Assembly: GCA_963697525.1 (NCBI GenBank)
Contig: OY969087.1
Location: forward strand, 2,046,001 to 2,110,000
Length of the DNA stretch: 64,000 bases
Reading direction: 5' to 3'
Source: Bradymonas sp963697525
GTDB lineage: Bacteria; Myxococcota_A; Bradymonadia; Bradymonadales; Bradymonadaceae
Shown: piece by piece, positions 52,128 to 60,660 of the stretch
Numbering within the stretch: position 1 is the first letter of the stretch
How the letters are laid out: each line of letters opens with the position of its first letter
Notes under the pieces: generated by a model
What the model was told of the DNA's origin: nothing
Seen by the model: the letters and a program-made list of their open reading frames with translations, nothing else
The model's database searches: none
Program-made: the position numbers and the translations under genes

Positions 52128-52580
52128 TCAAGACTCTTCGGAGGCCGTGGCGGGCGCGGAGGCTATATTGGTCACCCCGAAGGCGCCGCCTTTGACCGTG
52201 GCCACCCCCAGGTCGATGCCGTCGTTCTTTTGCCACTTCGCCGACATCTGCAGGGCGTATTGGGTGCCCGTTTGGCCGGTCTGCCCCTTGGGCGGCACGT
52301 CGAGCTTGAAGCGGTCGATGGAGATGTCCAACTGCTCCAATTTGTTGACGATGGTGTTCAGCGGCGCGGGAAAATTGTCCGCCGAGGGCACGTCCACGCC
52401 GGTGATCTTCAGATCCTGCTCGATGAACGTGTCGATCTGGCCGACCGTGCCCAGGTCGATGGGCTCATCGAGGTCGAATTTGACGCCGTTTTTGGCGATG
52501 CTGCTCAGATCTGACGCGCTGATGGTCACGTCTTTGTCGTTGATGTCGAAGATGACGCCGAAGGTGAATTTTGCGGACAT
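52128..52580 (-). CDS. 150-residue protein of the giant-protein cluster
   Basis: Starts at ATG 52580 with AGGAG upstream. N-terminus M-S-A-K-F-T-F-G-V-I-F-D-I-N-D shares the K-F-T-x-G-V pattern with the 2398-residue protein. It contains D-L-G-T-V-G-Q-I-D-T-F-I-E-Q-D-L-K-I and a basic/polar middle; the C-terminus is A/S/T-rich. No signal peptide or membrane segment. Unrecognised. It is 116 bp upstream of the giant gene on the same strand and may regulate, cap or chaperone it. Confidence 0.75.
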   Translation of the reverse strand: MSAKFTFGVIFDINDKDVTISASDLSSIAKNGVKFDLDEPIDLGTVGQIDTFIEQDLKITGVDVPSADNFPAPLNTIVNKLEQLDISIDRFKLDVPPKGQTGQTGTQYALQMSAKWQKNDGIDLGVATVKGGAFGVTNIASAPATASEES

Positions 52581-52667
52581 GATGGACACTCCTGGGTGAA
52601 ATGGCCCGGTGGACCGGGACGGTGAACAAAACACAAACACAAGACGGCAGGTGCGCGAACGCGCCGG

Positions 52668-52916
52668 CTAATTGATCAGCGCGCCGTCCTCGCTGACGGT
52701 GAAAAAGACGGTGCCGGGCTTGCCCGGAAACACCGAGATGGGCGCGGTGGCCTGGGCTCGATAGGTTTTCGAGCCGGCGTCGTGTTCGACGTCGACCTCC
52801 AACTCCCAGATGCTGTGCAGCAGACTGTCGGGGTCCAATTGGTCGGCCACCGGCAGATTCAGGTCGTACTTTTGGTTCATCGATTCGATGAACGCGTTCA
52901 ATGTCATGGTCGCCAT
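52668..52916 (-). CDS. 82-residue protein of the giant-protein cluster
   Basis: Starts at ATG 52916 (M-A-T-M-T-L-N-A-F-I-E-S-M-N-Q-K-Y) nine bases after the end of the upstream large gene, so translation is probably coupled; a second ATG three codons on is possible. The C-terminal half is a run of short strands (Y-R-A-Q-A-T-A-P-I-S-V-F-P) ending G-A-L-I-N. I do not recognise a family. Small size and position suggest an accessory or adaptor subunit. Confidence 0.7.
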   Translation of the reverse strand: MATMTLNAFIESMNQKYDLNLPVADQLDPDSLLHSIWELEVDVEHDAGSKTYRAQATAPISVFPGKPGTVFFTVSEDGALIN

Positions 52917-52925
52917 GAACGAAAC

Positions 52926-55900
52926 TCACGGTTCAGCGGGCATGTCGCCCGCGGGTTGGGGAAGGCGGCGCTGGGCCTCATCGAGGTCGTCGTCGGCCAG
53001 CGCGCCCGACTGCGGGGGTAGCATCGCCGCAAAGCTCCAGGCCAAGTTGCTCGTTCCCGGGTGGTCGGGGTCGCAGAAAATGATGAAATCGGCGATGACG
53101 CGCGGCGGAATGTGGATTCCGAGCACCGACAGCGCCACGTTGTTGAAGCAAATTACGTAGATCGGCGCGTCGTCGCTCCCTTTGGGCGAGGGCACACACA
53201 CCAGGTTCGCGTCGCCGAACACCGTCTTGACGATGCCTTGCAGGTCGAAGCCCTTGTAGCCGGCGGTGATCTGGGGCAGCTCGACGAGCACGGCGGCGGC
53301 GTCGTTGTCGGGCGTGGCGGGGCTCGGACCCCAGCCCAGATACAGCCGGGCGTTGAGGCCGGCGTGGACCTCCGAGAGCGACCCCAGCGAGCCCAGGGGC
53401 AAGTCGAACTCCAGCGCGCAGGTCGGCGCCGAGGTCGTGTTGGCGCCAATGGCCGGCACGTGTACCGCGATGGCCCCGAGCTTCGAGGCGCGCAGGCCGT
53501 CGGCGGCGAAGTGGAAGCCGGCGAGCTTCATCGGCAGGTTGTTCAGCATGCCGTGCGGGCGCGCCCCACCGGTCAGGGTCGCCACCTGCACGCCGGTGGC
53601 GTCCTCGACGATGGTCGGCGGGGCGCTTCGCGCGCCGTCTTTGTCGAGCTTGCAGGTGATGTTGAAGCGCAACTGCTGGAAGCTCAAACCCTTGGCGTCG
53701 CTCCCCGCGGCGGGGTTGCCGTAGGTGAACAGAATCTGGCTCGACGCCCGCGTTCTTCTGGAGGGGAAAGGGCTTTGGAGCAAAGCGCAACTCACCGGAG
53801 ACCGAAAAGCACGAGTGAATGGTCGCCGGCGCGCTGTCGTTAGTCGCGCTGTGGTCGGTCTTCTTGGGTTTGACCGGCGCCAACGAGGCGTGGGAGATCT
53901 CCACCCCGGAGACCACACGCACCAGGTCCGGGGTGTTCGGCGGCACGAAGAAGGCGTCCTCGGCGTTGTCGAAGATGACCGTGCCGCCGGTCTTCCCCTC
54001 CTGCTGGTAGCGCCCGTTGACCACCAGCTTGCAGCCGGGGGCGTCGCTGGGGTCGTCGTCGGCGTGGGCGCTGGGCACGAGTTGTCGGCCCAGAAGGTCG
54101 TAGAACGTCAACTGAACGCGGCAGTGAAATTGGGTGACCACGGAGTTGAACAACTCGACGTTGAGCTCGAGCACCTCGAAGGTGGCGGGCTTGTCGTCGG
54201 GCGTGTCTGCCTGGGGCGCTGCGGCAGGCTCGCCGGGCTGATAGTGGATGACCCCAAAGAGCGAACTCTTGTCCAACTGGGGCGTCGCGCCGGGCGCGTG
54301 CTTCTTGACCTGATTGTTCATCACCCCGAAGTGATGGGCCATCAGTTGGCCGTCGACCCCGGCCAAGATCATCTGCAGGCTGGGCGGCATGTCATTGCCG
54401 TTGATCGGGCAGTTGAACGCCACCATGCCCGTCCACTGCGGTGATGAGGCGATCACGTCGCGGAAATGGCCGAAGGGGTCGTCGGGCTTGCCCTTGGAGG
54501 CGTCGGCGACGGCGAGGGCGTGTTGCAGCACCTTCTGGGCCGCGCTCACCCCGCCGGTTTCGCTGACGAAGGTCTCCGGGGCCCACCACGACTTCGGGGT
54601 GTCGATGAGGTCGCGCAGCGAGCGCGTCGTGGCGTATTTGAAAACGATGATCGTGTTGTCGGGCGCGGCCGCGTCCGGCTCGGGGCGCACGCGAAACGCA
54701 AAGCCGCCCACCTCCAACTCCGAGTGCATATTCGGGAAGGCGTCCCACCGATTGAGCACCAGGAAGAGCTGGTTGTGCATCAGGGCGTTGCCCAGCGCCG
54801 TGGGGACGAGGCCGTCGGGGCCGGCGTCGAAGGACAGGGTCTTGTCGCCACAGACGCCGAGCAGCAGTCGATTCCACGTGCCCTTGCTTGCGTTTGATGG
54901 GCTTGCGTTCGACGGGGCTGCGCTCGAGAGTTCGGCACTGCCCGAGTTGAGCTGGGCGATGAGCCCCTGCGGGGTCGTGGATCCGCCGGAGAGCGACGTC
55001 GTCGGGTCGGCCATGAACACCGGCCCGGTGGTCGCGTCTCCCTTCAGGCGCGCATGCCTCAGATGGGTCAAGGCGTGGTGCTCGACGAGCTGGAAGAGCG
55101 TCGCCGGCACGTCTGAGTTGGGCCAGTCGTTGGGCCGTTTGGCATCCGGCGGAGCAAAGACCCCGCCGTAGGGCGCCATCGGAAAGAGCACCGGGGCCTT
55201 GGCGCTGGCCTCCTCCAGGTCGAGCACGTGGGCGGTCACGGCCCGCGGATACGACGGGGCCTGGGCGCTGGGTGCCGCCGACCCGGGCAGGTGCTGATAA
55301 TAGACAGAGGCGTTGGGCTGCGCGTAATACGCGCGCCCCTTGGCGGTCTGCGGACGGTCGAGGCGAAGCCACGAGGTGGTGCACTTATCCTGGAGCAGCG
55401 CGGCGTTCGAGCTGCGCTCGTCTTCCGGCGTCGACGTGTCCGCCGAGGCTCGCACATGCGGCGAGAACGCCGGCTGATTGGGCTCGAAGTGCATGACGTC
55501 GCCGGGCCAAAGCCGCAAATACTCCATCCCCGACAGCCCGCACATCACGAGGCCGGCGTCGTCATCGGCCTGTTCGAGGCTGATTACGAAGGGGCCGTGG
55601 GGCGCCAGATACGCCGCCGGCGCGTTGTTGATGTCGGCGCGCTTGCCAAAATAGAAGCCCGCGCCGTTCTGCGCGGTCAGCGTGACCGGCGAGCCGTTGG
55701 TGCACCGCCAGAACGGGCAGGCCGGAGCCGCCGAAAAGTCGGCCAGTCGAAAATCCAGGTGGGTGCGCGCAGGGTCGAAGGCCGCCAACGGGTCCAAAAA
55801 CGCCGTCAAATACCAGGTCTGGGGACCGCCTTCCTCGGGGGCGGCGAAGACCGGGTAGATCAGGGGTTGGATGCGCTGGTTGTCGTCCTCATAAAAGTAG

Positions 55901-56568
55901 CGCACCTCCCCGCCCCAGGCGGCCCCGGGTTGCATGAGGTTGTCGCGCAGAAGCTGGTAGAGGTCGTGGGCCCGCCAGTCGGCGTCAAATCCCAGTTGGC
56001 CGGTGGCGCCGGGCTCCAGCGAGACGTGTAGTTGGCCGGCCTTGGGGCCGAGGTTCCCCACGCTTTGTCCCTGGCGGGTGAGCACGATCCCGCCGGGCTG
56101 ATCGGCCAGGAAGACCAGCCGTTGTGACGCGGCGTCCAACGTCATGTTGGTCTGGGCTTGCAGGGTGAGCGCGACATTGCCCACCGCGACGTTGGCGGTG
56201 CGCGCGAGCCGCCCCGTGGTCGCGTCGACCACCTCCAGCTGCATTGTGTCAGCGGCGTACTCGCCGGGGGTGGTGGCGCTCATCCACGCCACCAGGCGCG
56301 CGCTTCCGGCGGGGGTGGAGAAGCCGAGCGCGCTGGCCAGTTTTCCGAGATCGGGTGGCTGGAAGGGCGCCGAGAATAGATAGCACCCCGGCAATTTCCA
56401 GGAGTCGTCGAGATCGATGTCGACCGGAGGCTGAGCCTGCGCCGATGCATCGGCGCAAGACAGCAGCCAATACAAGCCCACCGGCCCATCGGCGGTTTGC
56501 CGCGCCGCCTGATAGAACGCCAGGTCATTCTGCACGAGCGTGCGATGGAAGGAGATCGAACTCAACAC
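52926..56568 (-). pseudogene. ~1213-residue beta-rich protein of unknown family, split by one frameshift
   Basis: The first 935 residues read in one frame, ending F-A-P-K-P-F-P-L-Q-K-N-A-G. From there the good sequence (S-S-Q-I-L-F-T-Y-G-N-P-A-A-G) is one base out of phase and runs on for about 270 residues to the stop at 52926. The shift lies between 53738 and 53768. The start is uncertain; GTG 56568 gives M-L-S-S-I-S-F-H-R-T-L and avoids a basic, non-protein-like leader. It contains beta-sandwich-like V-Q-L-T-F-Y-D-L-L-G-R-Q-L, echoing the giant protein. No signal peptide or catalytic motif is seen. It is either a sequencing error or a recent inactivation. Confidence 0.65.
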
Positions 56569-56743
56569 GGCCCCATGAGCGTGGTTTTCAGCGCGCACGG
56601 GCGCGCCGGTGCAGACAGGCGCAAACCCATGCTTGCGCCTGCCCCCAACTATCTCTTTGGCGACGCGGCGCACCGGGCGGCACACCACCGCTGGTGGTCT
56701 GCGCCCCTGTGCTCCCGGTCACCGCGTTTGCGGGTGCTGGTGG

Positions 56744-57133
56744 TTAGTCGGTGGTCACGTCGAAGGTGTCCAGCACGAAGCCGCGGGCGTCGAGCAAGAT
56801 GGCCTTGTTGACACAGACGTACAGGATCAGGTCGTCGTCACCGCTGACGCGGTCGGCCGGGGAGGGAATCTTGATGGTGGCCGTGCCCTGGAAGGAGTCC
56901 CACGGGATCACGATTTGGTTGTCCCCGTAGGCGAATCCTGCCGAGGAGAGCTCGTCGGCGTGGCGCACCCGGCCCACCTCCAGCGCGCAGGGCTGGTACG
57001 GGTTTTCCGTCGTCTTGGCCGCCCACGCCTTGATGCTGCCGGCCGCATAGCCATGAATCGACAGGCTGGAGATCGCCTCGTTGTAAGAATTGAATACGTA
57101 AACCTTTCCACTCAATGCGTTGCTGTCAGACAT
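56744..57133 (-). CDS. Small protein A of a paralogous pair
   Basis: 129 residues from ATG 57133, which has a full AGGAGG site. Sequence marks are K-V-Y-V-F-N-S-Y-N-E, I-V-I-P-W-D-S-F-Q-G and the closing D-D-L-I-L-Y-V-C-V-N-K-A-I-L-L-D-A-R-G. The end matches protein B encoded upstream (D-D-L-I-M-Y-V-F-R-D-R-I-L-L-M-N-H-R-G), so the two are paralogs. Cytoplasmic by sequence. No family recognised; a small beta-sandwich is likely. It precedes the large frameshifted gene by 175 bp. Confidence 0.75.
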   Translation of the reverse strand: MSDSNALSGKVYVFNSYNEAISSLSIHGYAAGSIKAWAAKTTENPYQPCALEVGRVRHADELSSAGFAYGDNQIVIPWDSFQGTATIKIPSPADRVSGDDDLILYVCVNKAILLDARGFVLDTFDVTTD

Positions 57134-57197
57134 ACATCCTCCTGCATTACTGCGATCCCGCATTATTGGGGATCCGGGTTGTTATTAAACACAATAT

Positions 57198-57587
57198 TCA
57201 CGACACCAGTGGGAGTTGCTCGCGCGACAGAAGGTGGAAGTCGACGTCGAGTAGCATGCCACGATGATTCATCAACAAGATCCGGTCTCGAAATACATAC
57301 ATTATCAAGTCATCTTCGAGGGATATGTTGCGTTCCAATTTAAAACTATAGTCCAGGCGCACGTGGCGTTGGCCGGGGGCACCGGTCTGGTCCAGAAAGG
57401 TGACGCGCAGTTCGTTGGTGCCGTAGCAAAAGGCGCCGACCACCTCGTCGCGGTGGCGGACGAAGGCGGCGGAGACCTGCCGGGGCACAAACCCGGTGGA
57501 CGTGTCCGTTGGCTCAATCGGAGGGATCGCCCCCTGGTTGACCAAGCAGGTTGCGTAGGCGGAGGTGGGATTGAATAGAAAAACCAT
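57198..57587 (-). CDS. Small protein B of a paralogous pair
   Basis: With the ATG at 57587 it is 129 residues, identical in length to protein A, and the N-terminus M-V-F-L-F-N-P aligns with V-Y-V-F-N-S of A. A GTG start at 57626 would add 13 hydrophobic residues that look like a signal peptide, but the alignment argues against it. The shared core is the C-terminal D-D-L-I-x-Y-V followed by I-L-L and an R-G pair. Its DNA is more AT-rich than the rest of the cluster. It is the first gene of the minus-strand cluster, so the promoter should be just upstream. Confidence 0.7.
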   Translation of the reverse strand: MVFLFNPTSAYATCLVNQGAIPPIEPTDTSTGFVPRQVSAAFVRHRDEVVGAFCYGTNELRVTFLDQTGAPGQRHVRLDYSFKLERNISLEDDLIMYVFRDRILLMNHRGMLLDVDFHLLSREQLPLVS

Positions 57588-58025
57588 TGAAAGCCAAATC
57601 CACACAAACAACGACACACAGTACAAAGATCGTATTACGACCTATGTGTACATAGTCCGATAGCCCGCCGAAAGACTGCAAAGTTGTGCCAGCAGGCAGT
57701 TGCGTTCCCTGAACGCCTATTGGTGTAAAATCATTCTGGGCGAGTTTAAGAAACCATGACGGATGTGTCAAAGGGGTTTGTGTTAAAATGTCATCTCTCT
57801 TGTGATGGTGTAATAATAGTATCTTCAAAGTGATTAATGTAACTTATTTAAAATAAAATATTTTATGGGAATTATGGGAGATTGAGTTGGTTGTGATTTG
57901 TAGGGCAACGGCGCCGCCTGGTGCCCGTCCGCGCAAGAAACTCCTTGAGTTTCCACAGATCTCCCACGTAAGATCGCTTCACGGCGTGCTCAAGGAGGAG
58001 TGCGCCCGGAGACGTACCACCAGGG
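57588..58025. other. AT-rich intergenic region upstream of two divergent genes
   Basis: No gene. Between about 57830 and 57885 the sequence becomes strongly AT-rich (TTATTTAAAATAAAATATTT), very unlike the GC-rich window. It is the likely promoter region of the minus-strand cluster and may include a boundary of acquired DNA. The stretch 57886-58025 before the plus-strand gene is of ordinary composition. Confidence 0.65.
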
Positions 58026-59951
58026 ATGGTCATGACACGCGACGAACGCGATCGCTTTGCCGATCTTTTCCACAGGCTGATGCACACCGAGCAGGCTTCC
58101 GACGAGGGAGCCGACCGCGACTCGGCGCTGCGCCTGTTGAGCCACTCTCTTCTGAATTTTCTGGGGACCGAGGGCACCGACGCCACCGACGAGCTATGCG
58201 ACGCTCTGCCGTGGCTGGCGGCGTTTTTGGACTGGACGCGCGGCGAGGCCGACCCGGCGCAGATGGCCGGGCATCTGGAGGCGACCCCGGTGGTGCGCAC
58301 CCTGAGCCCGGCGATGATCGAGCGTCGGCTGTCTGCCCACCCGGTCGCCGGCGAGGAGCCGGTGAGCCGGGCGCCGGCGATGTGGGGGAGCGACGACGCG
58401 CACGTCGAGATCATGGCCGTGCTCGCCGACACCGAGCGAAGCCTCGGCGAGCTCGTCGGGCTGAGCGAGGACGAGCTGCGCGCGCGACTCATCGGCGACT
58501 CGGGCGTGCTCGCCGCGGCGCTGGAGCTATGCGAGGACGCCTGGCAAAACGCGCTGTCCGAGCGGTTGCGCCGTGCGTTCGCCACGTGGCGCTACGGCGA
58601 CGCCCAGCCGACCGAGCGCCGGCGCAGCGAGGCGCTGTGGATACTCGCCGGGCTGGAGGCGGGCGACGATACCCGCAATCCGCTGAGCGAGGACGGCTTC
58701 GAGCTCTCCAAGCGCTCGCGCGGCTTCGAGCGGGGGCTGGCGCAGAATATGGAGCGCGTCCAGCTCATCACCGCGGTGCGTGCGGCGCTGGCCTTTGGGG
58801 CGGTGCCTGGCGAGGCGTGCGAGCTGGCCGACGCCGACGCCCGCGAGGCGTTTCTTCGCCAATTCGACGTCTTTCGCGCCGACGCCGCGCTGATGCAGCT
58901 CGCCTCGGCGCTGATGGAGGTGCGCGGGGTGTGCATCGACTACGTGTGCGGCGGAGCCCCGCTGTCGTGTCTATCCCCGTGGATCGCGTACCTGCGCGGG
59001 GCGTGCGTCGAGCTCGCCGAGGTGCGCGAGTGCACGCTTCGCGAGGCGATGAGCTACGCGCATTATTGTCTGCATCTGGTCAACGTGTGCGACTTCGCCG
59101 CGATGGGCCCGCAGGCGTTCAACGAAGAGACGCGCGAGGCGCTGTCCCACCTGGAAGAAGAGCTCAAGGAGTTCGCGCTCGCCGGCCAGCGCGAGGGCCT
59201 GAGCGACGCCGACGCCGACCTGGCCAGGTTCCAGAACGCGCGCTGGCGCCGCGCCGGCGACGCCGCCTACCTCGCCGACCGGCTCAGCCGGCTTCGCGGG
59301 GCGTGGCGCAAGGGGATGAGTCCAGGCCCGATGGGCGCGCCGCCGCGGCTGGACGCCGACGTCACCGCCCACAGCCTGGCGCTCATCGAAAGCCTGGTCG
59401 GCGAGTCCTCCGAGGCGGAGATCTCGGCGCTGGCGCGCCTGGTGGAGCACGCCCGGTTGCGCGATCTGTTGTGGCTCGAACACCTCGAGCCGTCGCATAT
59501 CCTCAAGATTTTGGCGATCAGCGTCACCGCCGCGCGCGACCTGCCGGGGGTGGATATCTGCCGGCCCTTCGAGGTCGATCTCGGCGGACTGGGCCGCTTC
59601 GCCACCGATCCCGAGCGCGGCCGGCTCAACCGGCGCATCCTGGCGGCGCTGTTGGATCGCCGCGAGATGGCCGAGATCCTCAACGGCGCCGGGGAACACA
59701 GCGCGCTGCGTCGCGGCATCGTCGGTCATGTCGCCGGGGACGGCCGGTTGATGATGCAGTTCGTGGCCGACCCCGAGCTCGAGGCGTTGCTCGAGCTGTT
59801 GGTGACCACGACCGCCGAGGACGCCGAGTTCGCCGCCGTGCTCGAGCGACGCCTCGCGTCCATGCTGCAGCGCCACGAGCCGAGCCGCGCCGCCGACTCG
59901 GATGTCGCCGAGGTCGCCGCCCGCGACGCCACGGACGCTCGCCTCGTCTGA
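58026..59951 (+). CDS. Helical protein of unknown function, 641 residues
   Basis: Entirely alpha-helical by residue pattern, acidic, with Leu- and Arg-rich amphipathic helices throughout (for example A-L-R-L-L-S-H-S-L-L-N-F-L). No signal peptide, membrane helix or catalytic motif is seen. ATG 58032 (M-T-R-D-E-R-D) is an alternative start. Its frame is clearly coding: the amino-acid composition is balanced and there are no repeats. A helical scaffold is plausible, but no family can be named. It is divergent from the minus-strand cluster and convergent with the YagU-like gene. Confidence 0.75.
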   Translation: MVMTRDERDRFADLFHRLMHTEQASDEGADRDSALRLLSHSLLNFLGTEGTDATDELCDALPWLAAFLDWTRGEADPAQMAGHLEATPVVRTLSPAMIERRLSAHPVAGEEPVSRAPAMWGSDDAHVEIMAVLADTERSLGELVGLSEDELRARLIGDSGVLAAALELCEDAWQNALSERLRRAFATWRYGDAQPTERRRSEALWILAGLEAGDDTRNPLSEDGFELSKRSRGFERGLAQNMERVQLITAVRAALAFGAVPGEACELADADAREAFLRQFDVFRADAALMQLASALMEVRGVCIDYVCGGAPLSCLSPWIAYLRGACVELAEVRECTLREAMSYAHYCLHLVNVCDFAAMGPQAFNEETREALSHLEEELKEFALAGQREGLSDADADLARFQNARWRRAGDAAYLADRLSRLRGAWRKGMSPGPMGAPPRLDADVTAHSLALIESLVGESSEAEISALARLVEHARLRDLLWLEHLEPSHILKILAISVTAARDLPGVDICRPFEVDLGGLGRFATDPERGRLNRRILAALLDRREMAEILNGAGEHSALRRGIVGHVAGDGRLMMQFVADPELEALLELLVTTTAEDAEFAAVLERRLASMLQRHEPSRAADSDVAEVAARDATDARLV

Positions 59952-59959
59952 GTTCCTGT

Positions 59960-60502
59960 TCAGCGCCCGAGGCGTGCCCGAGCGCGCTCCCAGCGGCTGG
60001 GCTCCGGCGCGAGCGCTTTATTGAGCACGCCATACGCCGCGTCGGCCGCGGCCGCATAGACCACGTGCCCGGCGATCATCTGCACATGTTGTTTAGTGGG
60101 AATCTCTCGCGGCGGCGGCGCCAGCCCGGCGAGCGTGACCAGGATTTCATCGCTCAACACGCCGAAGAGCAGTCCGAACGGCACGCCCATACCCCACGAT
60201 AGAGCAGGGACGCGATTTCGAAGGGCGCCGTACAGCGCCCCCCAGCTCGCCCCATAACTCCAGTGGATGACCTGACCCAGCCGCGCCTTGCGCTCGGCGG
60301 TGGGCTCGGCGCCGACCACGTGGTGCAGGCGCTCGGCGAGCACGTGGGTGCCGGGTTCCTGGCCCTCGCCTTCGACGCTCTCCCCGGTGAACTTCTGCAT
60401 CAGGCCGAAAGCCTTTTCGATCGCGAAGGTGCCCGCCAATCCGGCCACCGCGCCGATGGCCATATCCCGGATGAGCGACGATTCTTGATTGCGTCCGAAC
60501 AT
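59960..60502 (-). CDS. YagU/DUF1440-like inner-membrane protein
   Basis: 180 residues with four hydrophobic segments: I-G-A-V-A-G-L-A-G-T-F-A-I near 17-29, W-S-Y-G-A-S-W-G-A-L-Y-G-A-L near 81-94, M-G-V-P-F-G-L-L-F-G-V-L at about 104-115, and A-G-H-V-V-Y-A-A-A-A-D-A near 145-156. The layout, with a conserved glycine-rich first helix and a central H-W-x-Y-G, resembles YagU-like DUF1440 proteins, small membrane proteins linked to acid or stress tolerance in Escherichia coli. The role here is unknown. Confidence 0.65.
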   Translation of the reverse strand: MFGRNQESSLIRDMAIGAVAGLAGTFAIEKAFGLMQKFTGESVEGEGQEPGTHVLAERLHHVVGAEPTAERKARLGQVIHWSYGASWGALYGALRNRVPALSWGMGVPFGLLFGVLSDEILVTLAGLAPPPREIPTKQHVQMIAGHVVYAAAADAAYGVLNKALAPEPSRWERARARLGR

Positions 60503-60565
60503 CGAGTCCTCCCCCGTATCGATTCGTCGGTTGTTTCGCCAGCCACACTCAGAACGTACGCCCCA

Positions 60566-60625
60566 AGCCCGATGCAGGCTAGTCCAGCCCGATGCAGGCT
60601 ACTCCAGCCCGATGCAGGCTAGCAG
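60566..60625. repeat. 20-bp tandem repeat, three copies
   Basis: The unit reads AGCCCGATGCAGGCTA followed by two or three variable bases. The third copy runs into the palindrome GCAGGCTAGCAGCCTGC. It lies between the YagU-like gene and HMG-CoA reductase, both on the minus strand, so it sits at the 3' side of the reductase gene and upstream of the YagU-like gene. Confidence 0.8.
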
Positions 60626-60660
60626 CCTGCGCTCCAGCCCGGCGCCGCAGGCGCCAAACC

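Noticed and set aside
56569..56688. Longer N-terminus for the ~1213-residue protein
   Set aside because: The extra 40 residues are Arg/Gly/Val/His-rich and unlike a folded or signal sequence, and no good ribosome-binding site precedes them.
57588..57626. Signal peptide at the N-terminus of small protein B
   Set aside because: Alignment with protein A places its start at the internal ATG, leaving the hydrophobic stretch outside the protein.
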